Assembly: GCA_013400155.1 (NCBI GenBank)
Contig: VXBM01000130.1
Coordinates: forward strand, 357,529-421,528
Direction: 5' to 3'
DNA from: Helopsaltes ochotensis
Lineage: Eukaryota > Chordata > Aves > Passeriformes > Locustellidae
DNA length: 64,000 bases
Shown: positions 40,964 to 53,551 of the stretch, one piece after another
How positions within the stretch are numbered: position 1 is the stretch's first letter
Layout of the letters: each line of letters begins with the position of its first letter
Made by a program: the position numbers and the translations under genes
Notes under the pieces: generated by a model
Told to the model about the DNA's origin: nothing
Database searches by the model: none
The model's input: only the letters and a program-made list of their open reading frames with translations

Positions 40964-41248
40964 GTGTTGCTCCCCAGTGATCTGGTCAAGGGGATTAAAT
41001 GCGCTCTCAGTCAGTTTGCAGGCAACACCAAGTTGGAAGTGTTGATCTCCTGGATGGTAGGAAGGCTTTACAGAGGGACCTGTACAGACTGGATTGATGA
41101 ACTGAGGCCAGTTGCAAGAGGTGCAAAATGTGAAGTGACAAGTTCTGCACTTGGGTTACAACAACCCCATGCAGTGCTACAGGCTGGGGGAAGATTAGAA
41201 AGCTTCCAAATGGAAAAGGACCTCGGGGTGCTGGTTAACAGCAGCTAA
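40964..41248 (+). pseudogene. CR1 ORF2 reverse-transcriptase remnant, broken
   Basis: The frame starts within the RT palm. SDLVKGIKCALSQFAGNTKL corresponds to the segment that normally carries the catalytic F/Y-A-D-D box, here reading F-A-G-N. Both active-site aspartates are gone. Further on the frame drifts from the family's reading, regains it at MEKDLGVLVNS and stops at 41246-41248 where a base loss shifts the frame. Together with the missing N-terminal endonuclease domain, this is a dead copy. It has no host function that I can infer. Confidence 0.9.
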
Positions 41249-41270
41249 ACATGAGCCAGCATGTGCCCAG

Positions 41271-41552
41271 GTGGCCAAGAAGGCCAATGACATCCTAGCC
41301 TGTATCAGCAAAAGTGTGGCCAGCAGGACCAGGGCAGTGATTGTCCCCATTTGCTTGACACTGCTGAGGCCACACCTCAAATCTTGTGTTCAGTTCTGGG
41401 TCCCTCACTACAAGAAAGGCAGTGAGAGGTTGATGTGTGTCCAGAGAAGGGCAACATGGCTGGTGAAGGGTCTGAAGCACAAGTCTGATGGGGAGCAGCT
41501 GAGAGAGCTGGGGTTACTTAGCCTAGAGAAAAGGAGGCTGGAAAGGAACTGA
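41271..41552 (+). pseudogene. CR1 ORF2 C-terminal remnant, frameshifted
   Basis: This continues the same ORF2 in another frame. AKKANDILACISKSVASRTR, then RPHLKSCVQFWVPHYKK and RVQRRAT-type and LRELGLLSLEKRRL motifs match the conserved CR1 C-terminus after the reverse-transcriptase domain. A deletion near 41550 removes part of the segment that normally links EKRRL to the LYNYLK motif. The residual YNYLKEG-like coding continues out of frame to about 41720. The product is non-functional. Confidence 0.9.
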
Positions 41553-44500
41553 ATCAGTCTCTACAACTACCTAAAAGAAGGTTAGGGTGAAGTGGGTGTT
41601 GTCGCTTCTCCAAGTAGTGAGGAATAAGACAAGAGGAAATTACCTCAAGTTGCACCAGGGAGTTTTAGGTTAGATATAAAAAAAAAAAAAAAATTCTTCG
41701 CTGGAACTGCTACCAAGCATTGAATGAGACTGCCCAGGGAAGTGTCACCATTCCTGGGTGTGGAGATGTGGTACTTGGTGACACTGTTTACTGGTGGATT
41801 TGGCTGTGTGAGGACGGTGGTTGGACTTGATGATCTTAGAGGTTTTTTCCAACCTAAATTGTTCTGTGGTTCTACAAATGTACAGGCAAGTTTCAATATT
41901 TGGTTCCTTTTTTTCATCAAAATATACAGAACTGAACAAGATGAAAGAATGCCCATGGTGTTATCCAAATGAATATATTTTCTATTTTTTTAAAAAACAA
42001 TCAAAAAGTTGGACACTATTGTGCTAGCATTTTCAAATTAATCATTTCAACTTTGCATGGCTTTTCATAACACAAATATGCTTCACTTTTGCTCTGCTGA
42101 ATAAATTATGTTCACCAGTTGAAGTGAAATACTGTGCTTTGGGCTGCACTAAGGATAAATCAAGTCAACATAAACTTCACCTACTTTCTTAGAAAAAAGC
42201 CAAATCTGAGCAATTTCTAGGCAGTAAGTGTAATTTTTTGTTTAATATCTTGGAACTGCAGCCACTCACTTCAAACATTCAGGTTTTTAAGCAAATTTGG
42301 GTTTTTTTTATCTTTAGCACTCAGGGTTCTGGCATCTTTCAACTCACCAGAGTTTTTTTCACGTTGTAGCTCCACTACAGCTTGCATTTATACTGCTTTG
42401 TTAGACTAACCCTAGCTGTGTCTGTACTGCCAGATCTCTTATCTACAGTGGGTTCTTTCAGTGCATCCTGTTATGCCTGAGTATGAATGTTAGTTAGCAC
42501 TTAGTCCTTTAAATTATGCTGTGGAGGACTACTCCTGGTGCTTTGATCACTCCATGCACTAGGAATTATTTATACGTTTCAAGACATACATCACCAGACA
42601 GCCCAGTATGGCTACACACACCACTATCATTATCCATATCCTACTGCCAGAATAACACAAAATGAGTGCAGCAACATTTTGCCTCCCACCTAAAACCAGA
42701 AGATGGCAGGGATGGAGCCACACCTCCTCTTAGATACTCACCAAGCTCTTAGAAGTCTGCAGACAACATTCCCCTCTGCTTAGATCCCAAGTCCAGCTTT
42801 CTCAGCCACAAAATGAAATATTCTGTAAATCAGCAACCTGGCCAGAATTTGGTGTGATGAGGTCCAGCCAACATCACCTGCCAGAATCACGCATATGTGC
42901 CTTCTCTCTGCAGCCACATGGCTGTAGCTACTCTTCTCCCTAGCCACATGTCCCTGAATCTAAGACATCAGCCAGAAGGCTCTGACCATGTTCTTTTCTT
43001 TGTGCTCCCATAGGACTATGTGGTCCTGGCTGTGAACACATGGAAGAACACACAGAAGGTCATTTTGGATTGTCCCAGGACAGTCTACCTGTGGCTTTGG
43101 GATGCATACGGCAGAAGCCTGTAGTCTATGCCCATTACATGTCTTTTTATTTATTGTCATCCTCCACCTTCCACCTTCATTTCTGTTTATCCATCACTCT
43201 ATGCAAAGCCCCTTTCTGTATGGTCAGGGCATTCAGTGCAAAATTGTCTTGCTGTGAAGGATTCCTTAGAGAGAGGTGTGTGAGCTGCAGGTGTTCTGTG
43301 CACACTCTCCCCAGAGGAGAGAACTGCCTTCCCCTGGGAAGCTTGGTTCAGCGATCCACCAATACCAAGACATGAAACCACAGGCAGGCTCGCAATGCTT
43401 GACAGTACATCATTTTTCAAGATTTCCTTAGGGATGCACCCTGCAGCCTGGCTATCCTAAAATAGAGTACCCCTTGTCTTCCAGCTGTTATCCATCTCCT
43501 CTTACAGAGAGAGCTGCAAGAGCACATACTAACAATTTATCAGGCTAAGCCAGTCATTTTGGAAAGAGCAGGAAGAAATCCTGAAACTTTATGTTACCAA
43601 ACATAAAAGCTTGCATTTGTTCAGGGGCTATAGGTAAACAAGCTTTTAGAGATTTGGTGAGTACCTACTTTTGTCCCAGATATGGCCAAGTGTCTTCCTA
43701 GTCTTCTAAGAGGATGGCCAGGCCGTCTTTCAGGATTAGTAACCACGGGGGTCATCCCAAAAAGCTTGTGGGATACCAAAAATTCATTGGCACCAGGCTC
43801 CCATTTTATTTAGGAAAAAGAAAAGGCTCTCTCTACCTGATTAATCTGGTTCTTCCACGGAAGTTCTGCTAGGAAGCACGGAATTCAGTAGTACATGTAT
43901 TTCTATATTAATAAGCTCTGTGACCACCAGAGGTTGTTTCAGCAGCTTCCATATCTGCTTTGTCTGCACATTTAATTGCAGATTCATAAGTGCTGTGTAT
44001 CACTTTTTAACAAGGGAAGGTGTTCTATTTTGCAGTTTTAGATTGGTAAAATTGCCAACAGGTAACAACACACACCCTTTTTCTGTTTTTCTATAATTTC
44101 ACAGTGCCTAGGAAATTAGGAGAAGGATGAATTGAACACTTTTCTGAGTAGGCCAGATAGGAATGTACGGTTCATCTCATATCTCCTAGACTCCATTATG
44201 AACTATTATATAATATAGTTAGTATCTGATGAAGATACATTTGATTTGCACAGCCCTTATTTATGTATATACATATTCCTAACAGGCAAGAGAAAACAGC
44301 AGCCCAAAATGAGTGCAAGGTGGAGAGGGATGTTTAATAATCTTTTCCTGAGTGCGAATGTCTGTGCATGCATTACTCAGCAGCCACTTTCCTGGAGCCG
44401 TTTACAAGAACTGTTGTTCTTAAACTACTTTATCCATCCCTTATTCTTGACATATGGAAAAAAAAACCTGTTATGAATTCTTTCATATCAATCTTCTTGG

Positions 44501-45465
44501 TGTGTAAAATAATTTTTTGGGAGTTTTTCAGCTTTGCATCACCTTGTTTTTTCCCTGTTATTGTATTCTTCTTCAGCTCTTCAGGTATCTTTCAACAGAT
44601 TCCTCTTCAGTAAAAAACTTGATTGTCTCAGGATAACAGTCTTGTTTTACCACCTATAAGACATCCTGGTACTAGAAAGACCCCTCATTTTGCCTTTGCA
44701 GGTCAGGTCTGTTTGCCTGCTTTGTATGAGATGGGCAGGTACAGAACCTAAAAACCTCTGGAGTACTACCCACCCACCTTTGTCAAGCAACCTGAAAACT
44801 ATATCTCAAACTATCCAAATTTTCCTCAAATCCTATTTTCTGAAAAAGCATGCATTTGCTGCTGAAAATGATGCATCTTTTCACTAGATCCTGTTTGCCA
44901 AGCACCTTTTGACCATGCAGTAAGTGGCTTAGAGTCAGTTTCATCTAACAGTCACCTTTTGTAAATAAAAAAAGTCCAACTATTTTTTTTCTCAGAGACT
45001 AAGGCCAAAGACATTTTTCTGTGTAATTTCCCGTAGTGATAGTGATGCATAGGACACACATCTCCAGGGTTTTCATATGAGAAAAGGACTGTACCAAGTT
45101 CCTTACAGACATCTGTAACTACAGACCTTCTGGTCTGTTCAATACAGACCGTTTGCTCAGTTTTCTCTAAAGAACTTTCCAATTGTGTTATCTTCATTTC
45201 AACTTAACATTTTTTTTAGTATGCTTTAATTTATCAGGTCCACCCCTTCTGCAGCTGCACTGGGTCTAGAGTCACGCTTTTCTACCATTCTTTCATCACA
45301 TTCAGACATCTGCACATTGTAGCATTTTCTTGACTAAGCCTTAACATGACCAGTGGTAGCCTGAGAGAACAGTGTCTCCTAAAATGCACACTGAACGAGT
45401 ATATGAATGAGAGCATGTACTAAGTATTTTATTTCCAAAGGAATCTGCTGCAAATCTGAGGGTAT

Positions 45466-45574
45466 CACAATAATAATAAAACAATCACAACAACAACACC
45501 ATCATTAAAAAAAAAACCCAAACCAATCCCCCACCCCCCTAAAAATCCCCCACCCCAAAACAAACAAAAAACCC
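45466..45574. repeat. A/C-rich low-complexity tract
   Basis: AAT and AAC triplets pass into poly(A), then C-runs of five or six separated by A-runs, and end in CAAACAAAAAACCC. The plus strand carries almost no G or T. It is possibly a decayed microsatellite cluster. Confidence 0.8.
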
Positions 45575-47322
45575 TCTCCATATCAGTATCAGTCTTCTCC
45601 TCTTGTTGGTGCTTATCTAATTCTTCAATATATTATTTTTAAAATATCTGTTTATTCTAGAGCCACAAAGAATGCATCTTGTCTGACAGTTCTGCCATTG
45701 ATTATTTTCAAAGCTATCCACGTTTTGGGGTTGGGTTATTTCTGTTTGCTTGGGGTTTTTTTCTTGTTGGTTTGTTCAGGGAATTTTTCTCTGCATAAAG
45801 AACTGTTTTGGGGGCATGAATCATACCTCAACTTTACTTTTTACAGATTTTGTGCTACACTCAATTTAGAAGTTCTTTGTCCACTGGGATATCCTCAAAC
45901 AATTCCTCAACCATTTTGGTTTTCTCAGTCTCCAGTGAGACCACACACACTGATACATTTTTAAGTGACTTATATTTTTAGCCCTGATACTATTACAAAA
46001 CATAGCACTTAAAAAAACCCTGCAAGTCCAAAAGTTGTTCCTGGCTGACACAGGCTATTGGGTACCATTTTTTTCCTTTCACTGCAATCTTCCAAAAAGG
46101 CTCAGGCAGTTAATGGGAAGATGCTCCCTTTTACCCTCTTGAAGAAACATGTTAGTGTTTTGGGCTCTCCATGAGTAGTACTCAATTTATAATGATTACA
46201 CACCCCAGAGAATACAACATATTGATGTTTGCTTCACTTAGCCTGTAACTCAAGTCAGATAAGTATTTCTCTATAAAAACCACACCATAAGGTTCCTAGT
46301 GTTATAGGTTCTGAAACTATAAAAATTAATTAAATCCATGGTTAATCCACTTACAATACAAACAAATCTCAAAATTTTTCCTTTCTCCAAGTCCACATTC
46401 ACATCTCTAGACACTTATTTAAATCTTACATTCAGGTAAGGTTTGAAAGTGTAAACCACTAAACAGCTGAATCAACCTTGTTAACCCAGCTACTATCATC
46501 TAAACTACAGCTGTCAAACACTTTTCATCAGCTTGCTCTGAATAAGATAAAATTAATAAGTTACTGCCCTCCCTTAAAGAAACTATTACAACTGTTGGCC
46601 CCTCAGACTGTAGTACCAGTGTTTGGAGGCAGCTCTCATTGGTACCCCATGTTACTGATGGACTAAAATGCCTGCTCAGCTCCCTCAGTGGAGACAAGCT
46701 GGATGCCATAAGCATACTGCAGGTAATGTTACTCAAGTGTCCACACTAGACCTCTAGACACTGCATAAATTTGATGATTAGGAGTAGCAAGTAACTTCAT
46801 CCTGTGAAATAACCTTCACATGAATATTTGGAGTGGGTGTTGCTCAAAATGCTGCTTTCATCTTACTCAAGGATGAATTGTAACCTCAAAAAAATTTGCA
46901 TAGAATCTCATGTAACCTCAAGCTTGTATACGCAAATGGAAACAGATAATGTTTCAGCTTTACTCATGAAAATATGTGATTTCTAAGAAGCAACAGTAAT
47001 CCTGTATTTTCTGAAAATCAAGATTTCTAATGCAAAACCAGGTCTGTCTAAAGACAGAATTTTTTCTCTAGCAACAAGGCTAAATAAAACAGCCAGGCAC
47101 CTGCGAACATGAAGGATAAGGAAGAATAGGTCTCTCATTTCCAAATCAGCAGCAGAGCTTGCAGTCTACTTTAGTTAAACAACAGGAGCAGCAGTCAATC
47201 TCTTTCTATGGAGGAAACTGTAAAACTCTAAACTATTGTTTGAAGAAAAGATCTGCAAAAAATCTTCTAAAAAGGATGTTTTAAGATGGGAAAAAGCTTG
47301 ATTTTTTTTTCCCCCCACATAC

Positions 47323-47407
47323 CTGCTTCATGAAGCTCAGGGAAAGACTGAAGAATACTCTTGAGACTGGTCTGGCTTCCTGCATCGTAGTTCAGATAGA
47401 CCCAATC
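47323..47407 (-). other. Exon-like segment ending in a good donor
   Basis: On the minus strand the segment reads DWVYLNYDAGSQTSLKSILQ then SFPELHEA, open throughout, and ends GAAGCAG|GTATGT, a good donor. The nearest acceptor is GAATATGGACAG, which has a poor pyrimidine tract. An in-frame TGA lies about 30 bases further upstream, so the exon cannot extend far. The peptide looks protein-like (W, Y, D, balanced polar residues), but I could not match it to a family. The opposite strand is also open for about 54 codons here, which weakens the case. Confidence 0.2.
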
Positions 47408-47785
47408 CTGTCCATATTCAGATGTAGAACAATCTCACTCTGCAGTTGTCCCTTTGCACACACAAATGACCTTCCTTCCACTGTGAGTCAGTGATAAGAA
47501 GACAGGAAACAGGTAAGCACATGCTGCAGTTCCAGGCATCTCTGCTTAGGAAATTGCAGCTGTTGTATATTCTTTCTTCTTCATGGTGTGTGCCAGTTTG
47601 TGGGGTACGGCTGAAAAGCAAGGCTTTGAAGCCAATTATGAAGAAGGAGTTGACCAACAGAAGTGTGCCACTGCTGGAAGAGTTCTGTCAGTTTTTCAAG
47701 GCAGCTTTGACACGCCAGGAACTTTTCTAAATACACCTGGGACAGTGACAGGAGAAGCAGCCTACAATATGCTCCTGTGAAAGTG

Positions 47786-47828
47786 TGCACACAAACACAC
47801 ACACTTATACATATTTATACACACACCT
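47786..47828. repeat. Imperfect (CA)n-rich tract
   Basis: Two short CA runs separated by a TTATACATATTTATA interruption form a degraded dinucleotide microsatellite. Confidence 0.75.
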
Positions 47829-50800
47829 ATGTGAATGTACCCATCCATGCTCTCCTTCTACAATACACACAGAACAGCCTGTATTTTTCCTCAATACACA
47901 CAACTCTTATGTTCTGCTGAGTCAGACATTCCTGTAGATCTTTGAAAATACCAAAGAGCCCTTCCAGTCAGATTTTTTCACCCACAATGAAACAAGAGTA
48001 TCAGTCAAGGGTAAAAAAAGTTTCAAATATAAATGAGTACATAGCAACCACACTTATTTTTTCATTAAATAAACAAGAATGCATGTTTTTCCAGGTGTCT
48101 ATGGCAGGCATACAGGCGTGCACTCATAATTTCCACAGAAGTAAGAAATAGAAACCATATTAATCACACTGTCTTATTAATTATTATTGTCTTCCTGGCA
48201 ATGGTAAAAGACAACCATTCTGCCTCCTCTGTTTCTGGGTCTCTGTGTTAATAACAATAAGGCAATTCTGAGACATGTCTGGGCCCTAGAGAGAAAGGAC
48301 ATTTACTGAAACATGGGAATTCATCTTGTTGAGAGTGTCTCAGTAACCATGGTGGGTTCATCTACCAAAGTGTCATTTTCATGAGGAGCCACTGTTCTAC
48401 CATGTATGTGCATGTCAGCTGGATGCTATTTCAGTATGTTAATGGTATTGTCACTACTCTGTGCTGCCTAGTTATAATGGAATAATACTGATTTTATCCT
48501 TTGGCTTGGTATTTCAAAGTTAAAATTCTCAGTGAGGAACAATAACCAAAAATTAGATGGCTTACAGTGCCTGAGCTTAAATAGTGAAAGACAAATTAGA
48601 TAAGCATTGTGGAGTAAATTAGACAGTATATGCCACAAAAAGGACTGGAAGAGTAAAATCGTTAGAGTTAGTCCTAAATCTCTAAGTGTGCTCCAGATGC
48701 TCTTATCCAATATTCTGAAACACAAAAATAAAATAAAGTTTCACTTTTCTCCTTTTAATTAGTTTTTTTAAAAGACAGACAGAGTTTGAAAGTCACATTT
48801 CCAACAAGAAACAAAAATAAATTCAGCAACAACCCCTCTCACATGGTAAAGACCATTCCTGAACATGCCAGATTAAAATATCCTTGGGATTTAAGTATGT
48901 TATTCTATGCTGATGAAAGTCAACCTCTTTAGACATCAAATGAAAAGAACCATGGAGTAATTACTATTCTAAGATGGAGAGAATAAGCAAAACAAAGGTG
49001 AAAAAAAAAAAAAGAGAAAAAAAATCTCAAACCAACAAAAATACTTTGGAAGGAAAAAGAAGTATTAGAGTCACAACAGACAACTAAGATCAGTTTTCCA
49101 TCTGCCATACATCGTTTCAAAATGAAATAAAACCTGCTGAGTTCATCAGAGTAGTAAGTGCTTTACTGCTACAGCCTCCAGATCAACGGAAAACAAAAGA
49201 CAAATGCAATGAATTAGCTGGGAAAGGGATAACTAGTTTTCATTCATTTTACCTCTTACAGAATCTTGATCTGGATAAAGTATCATAGAACCCTGGCTGA
49301 GCCTAAGATTAGAAAGAAATGTGTATAAGACATAGTTTAGAGAGTCAGGCTCAGCTGTTAACAGCCAAGATAATTGCATACCAAGGAGAAAGAGGATGAA
49401 GATTAAATATGTAGTAGTAGTAGTGCAGAGTCAAGATGATTTCTTGCAACTTTAAAACTGGTTTTTAATGCATGCTGGATTTTTTTATAGATCTTTGGAT
49501 GGACTGTAATGTTTGTTATTTTTTTTGTTCTCACTCGAATTAGAGAGATCCTTGTTTACCAGAGGTTCTGCTGGTTTCATCCTTTTCAAAGGTTGGGGAC
49601 AAAGCCTTCTTTCAGCAGGGGAAAGAAAAGAATTAATTGCAAGTAAAAAACCTCTCAAATATTGTTGTTAATACAATTGCATGAAGTTGCACAGTCCCAT
49701 CTAGTGGTCAAAAGTTACTGCATAGACAAAACAAATACAGCACCTAAACCATAGTCCCAACAGATCGTGAATGTTATTATCTGTTTAAGCATTGCACCAA
49801 TATTCTCATCCATTCCAGCCCAACTACATTTTATTGTACAATATCCTAAGGCAGAGCCATATACAGTGAATGCTCCCTGTCCACAGCTAATTCCAGTGAA
49901 AACAGATACAATTGCACATCAAAACTGGACTCATCTAAAGAAATTGAGCTATCATTGATTTTATTTTGCAGCTCACCCTGCTTCCTGAGAATATTTTCTT
50001 ATAGTAAATACTACTCTCTAATAGTATTCTGCAAAGTGGCAGCTGATGGTAGCATAATAAGCAGCACTTTACAGACATTGTGGATTATATTACTATTGAC
50101 ACAGTCTAAAACCCAAGCAGAATTCAATTTTTGCTGCAATCACAACATCTCTCTCACAGTATCCAAATCAGTATTTCAAGGAAGGCTGAGTTCTGCTGCT
50201 AGAGATGTGCAAATTTTTATGGCCACCGTGTGCCATATTTATAACTATTTAAAAATCTATGGCATTTGTTGAAAATTGACTGAAAATTATTTTAATGAAG
50301 TTCAGAAACACCCTTCTTATTAATCTAGTAAGTAAAATAATCCCTAAGAGCTTTCACGTTTACAGTGGTAACAGGCTGCTTGTTTGGAGACAAAATCCCT
50401 GATGGGTTCAGTACAGCTTGATTTTAATCAAGGGTTAATGTGTAAGTTAACCCTTCAAGTTAACAAGCAGAGAATATGATCAGCCAAAAAATTATGAGGC
50501 ACTGTTGTTTGTCTCTTTAGGAAAAGTAGATGTAAAACTTGGTAATTGTGTGAGTGGTGAAACCCACAACATGGGTGGGATGAGAGTAATGCCCTTTTCT
50601 CAGAGAGCTGATACGAGCACAGCAATTGATGTCATCACTTCTGTTAAGAAGGGCCACATGTCCACCACAGAGGCAACAATGCCCAAGGAGACTAGAAGGG
50701 CAAAGAACTAGAAGGTGCTCTTACATATGAAAGTGGGCTACACACCAAAGTGTCCTGCTATAATTTTGCAAAAGAAAGGTTACATTGATTTACCATTGAG

Positions 50801-53503
50801 TGACACTGCCCACTGCACAGACAGCAGACCCTGCACATTTTCTCAGTCTAAATCCCATTAATCCACTCTGAAATATGAGACCACATTTACATTTGTAGTT
50901 TTGCAAGTCCATGTATTACCTGAAAAATATTCTTATCATCCATTCTGCGTTGTGCACACACTGTCCAAATAAAAAGAAAAACTGTATTCTTTTTAAAAGC
51001 TGATAAGAAATTTCATTGCAAGTAGACCTGATTACTTTACAATATTCCAGACCTCTTCAACCCTAAACCACCATATTATTACATTGACCAAATGAGTTAC
51101 AGCCAGTCAGCAAGAGGTCAGTTCCCACACCTGAGTGGGGAGGCTGCAATATATGGGAAGCACATACGGATTTCAAAGCTCCCCAATTTATCTAAATTTC
51201 TCTGGCATTTCAGGGCAAGCTTGACTGAAATTTTATTCAGTTTTATTCAAAATAAAAGTGTAGGCAACCTACCCAGGGGAAAAAAACATATTCTGGTGCA
51301 TCAAGAAATCCATATATGTGTGAAAACATACATGTCAGTTGCAAACAAACAATAGGAGAAATGCATATTGCAGGATGATAAAAGCTGGCACATGTGATAA
51401 GAAAAAGTCCTGACCTCCTCCTGTATAGTTCTGTATTGAACTTAGGTATTCTCCCTATGTCTATGAGAACAGGGTTGATTGCAAGTAGGTCTTAAAGGTA
51501 TAATAAGATGCAGGTGCCAAAGTGGTCTCAAGATTAGAAATGAACTTGCTTGAATGCAAGTTGAAGTTAGAAGACAATAGCTCATGTTTGGACATCTATC
51601 AGACTTAGAATATAGTCTGTCTTGCTCACTTTCATTGCTTGCATGGTTAAACCATTTCTTGCAAATCTGCCTCATAGAGTGAAACCCTGTGCTGTATAAA
51701 ATGTGAGGTAAAACAAAAAAATCTACTCATTACAAGGCTTAGATCATATTAACATCTATTATAATTGAAACTGTTAATATAACGAGTTAAACAAGTGCTA
51801 CAATCAAAAGAATAAAATGTTACCTGCTTGTTAAGTTCTTTGAAATTTTATACTAACAAAGAAAATGGCAAACTCTCCATTCTGTGATGTAATCAGCAGA
51901 AAATGTCTGCTCAAGTAACTAGAATGAAAAATAGAAAATTAAGTAATAGGCACAGAAGAACCCATATTACACACATTTCAGTGCTATTTGTTATCAGGGT
52001 AAGTAAAAATTGAATAAGAATCGGTTTACAAGCAAGTCCTTCACCTATCACAAGAGCCTAAACTAAAAGATCTTACCAGCCAGTTCGCAGTCCTGATTTT
52101 GTCATAGGAACAAAAAATAGAATGGTAAAGAGAAATTGGAAGTATCTCTGATCACGAAGTACTGGATAAGGTGGAATCTGAGAGGAAAGGATGCAGAGTG
52201 ACTTAATATTTAACTTTTTCTTAGACTTTCTTCCTCTGAGTATCTCCTGTGATAGCTATTTATATCTTGAATGGGGTTTTGAGAATAAAGGAAGGACTTC
52301 TTTGAGGAGCCAGGGGATGGGCAGTGCTGGAGATAGTGGACAAAAGGCAAAACAGGAGTTTTTCTTCTTGGGTCACTAGCTTGGAGACCACACAGGCTAT
52401 TTAAAAGACTGACATCAGCAGCAGAGCTCTTTGGCATCAGGAACTCAAGAAGGTTATCTTTATATGATTGCTCCCTAAGCATCACCAGAAGCAAGATAGC
52501 TTTTCATTACATCCACTGTAGCTCTGTGGTTAAACGCCACAGCTTAGACCTTTATTTGTCATTGCATTATTGTTTCCTTTGATCTGTCTTTAACATCCAT
52601 CATCCTCTGACCTGTTCTTTCTCTTGCTTTTCTTTTTATAGATGCAGAAGATTTTATCTAGGAGGGATTTCTGTAACCAATGTGTACTTCAGAATATATT
52701 AGACGGGTGTGGGTCACCACAGAATTACTTGGTCTTACATTGTTTTGGTTTTTTCTCAACTCCTGTAAGAATTGATACTTACCTGAAGATTTCTGTTCTT
52801 TGCACACATATTTTATGTTTTCTGTTAATCATATTGTTCATTTTACAAGTAGAAAATATGAGCATTTCCTGTCTACTATAAAAACTCTAGTACCTCCAAA
52901 GAGTTCAGGTATTGAAAGGAAAACACAAATACTTGCATACTGTATCTTTTTTTTCAATGACAATTTGTGAGGCTTTATTTAATCCTTAGTGCCTTATTGG
53001 CGCTGTAGTGTCTATTTTGAATTGTCTTGCATACAGTTTCCCAAAGCAGCTAAAAAAAAATCTTCATAAATGTCTCTTTATAGGGGTATTTCATTGTAGA
53101 TACTACTGCAGTTTACAAAGACTTGGATGTATAAATGAACTTAGGTGAATAGGTAGTCTTGCTGACCCTTAAAATTAAACTATTTTAAATAAAAACTGGT
53201 TATAGTTAATTTCTATCACATTTATTTTTAGCAGTCTCAAGGATTATATGAATGATAACTGTCTGCTGAAGCTCCTGTTGTTTTATCTATTTTCATTCCT
53301 TTTCATTTTTTCCCTTAAATACTATTTGCCTTTTTAATTCTTCTCACCTTTCTGTTTTGTCAGTGATGACCTCAGTAAGTCTTTGGAAGCACAAACTTAT
53401 TCCAGCTGCCCTTTAGAGTCACAAAGTATATTTCTGTCACATAAATAAACAACTATATGGTGCAATTTATCATTGCAGACTTCCTTGGCTTCCAAAGGGT
53501 CAC

Positions 53504-53551
53504 TAGTAATAGTGACAATAGTAATAGTAATAGTAATAGTAATAGTAATAA
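53504..53551. repeat. (AATAGT)n hexanucleotide microsatellite
   Basis: AATAGT is repeated about six times, with one GAC interruption near the left end and AATAAT at the right end. Confidence 0.9.

Larger units (their letters stand above)
40958..41875 (+). mobile_element. CR1 LINE fragment, 5'-truncated
   Basis: Homology starts inside the ORF2 reverse-transcriptase region (GATCTGGTCAAGGGGATTAA, the usual ATCTGGACGAGGGGAT block). It runs through the C-terminal ORF2 and 3' UTR to TTGGACTTGATGATCTTAGA, then CCAACCTAAATT and the terminal 8-bp units GTTCTGTG-GTTCTAC. This is the canonical CR1 3' end. An A15 tract at 41679-41693 is an internal expansion. The element lost its 5' part on insertion, as most copies do. 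It lies in the opposite orientation to the copy at 8.6 kb. Confidence 0.97.

Noticed and set aside
47786..47828. CA-rich tract considered as CRISPR-like or satellite array
   Set aside because: Units are dinucleotides with interruptions, and there are no spacers or longer repeat units.
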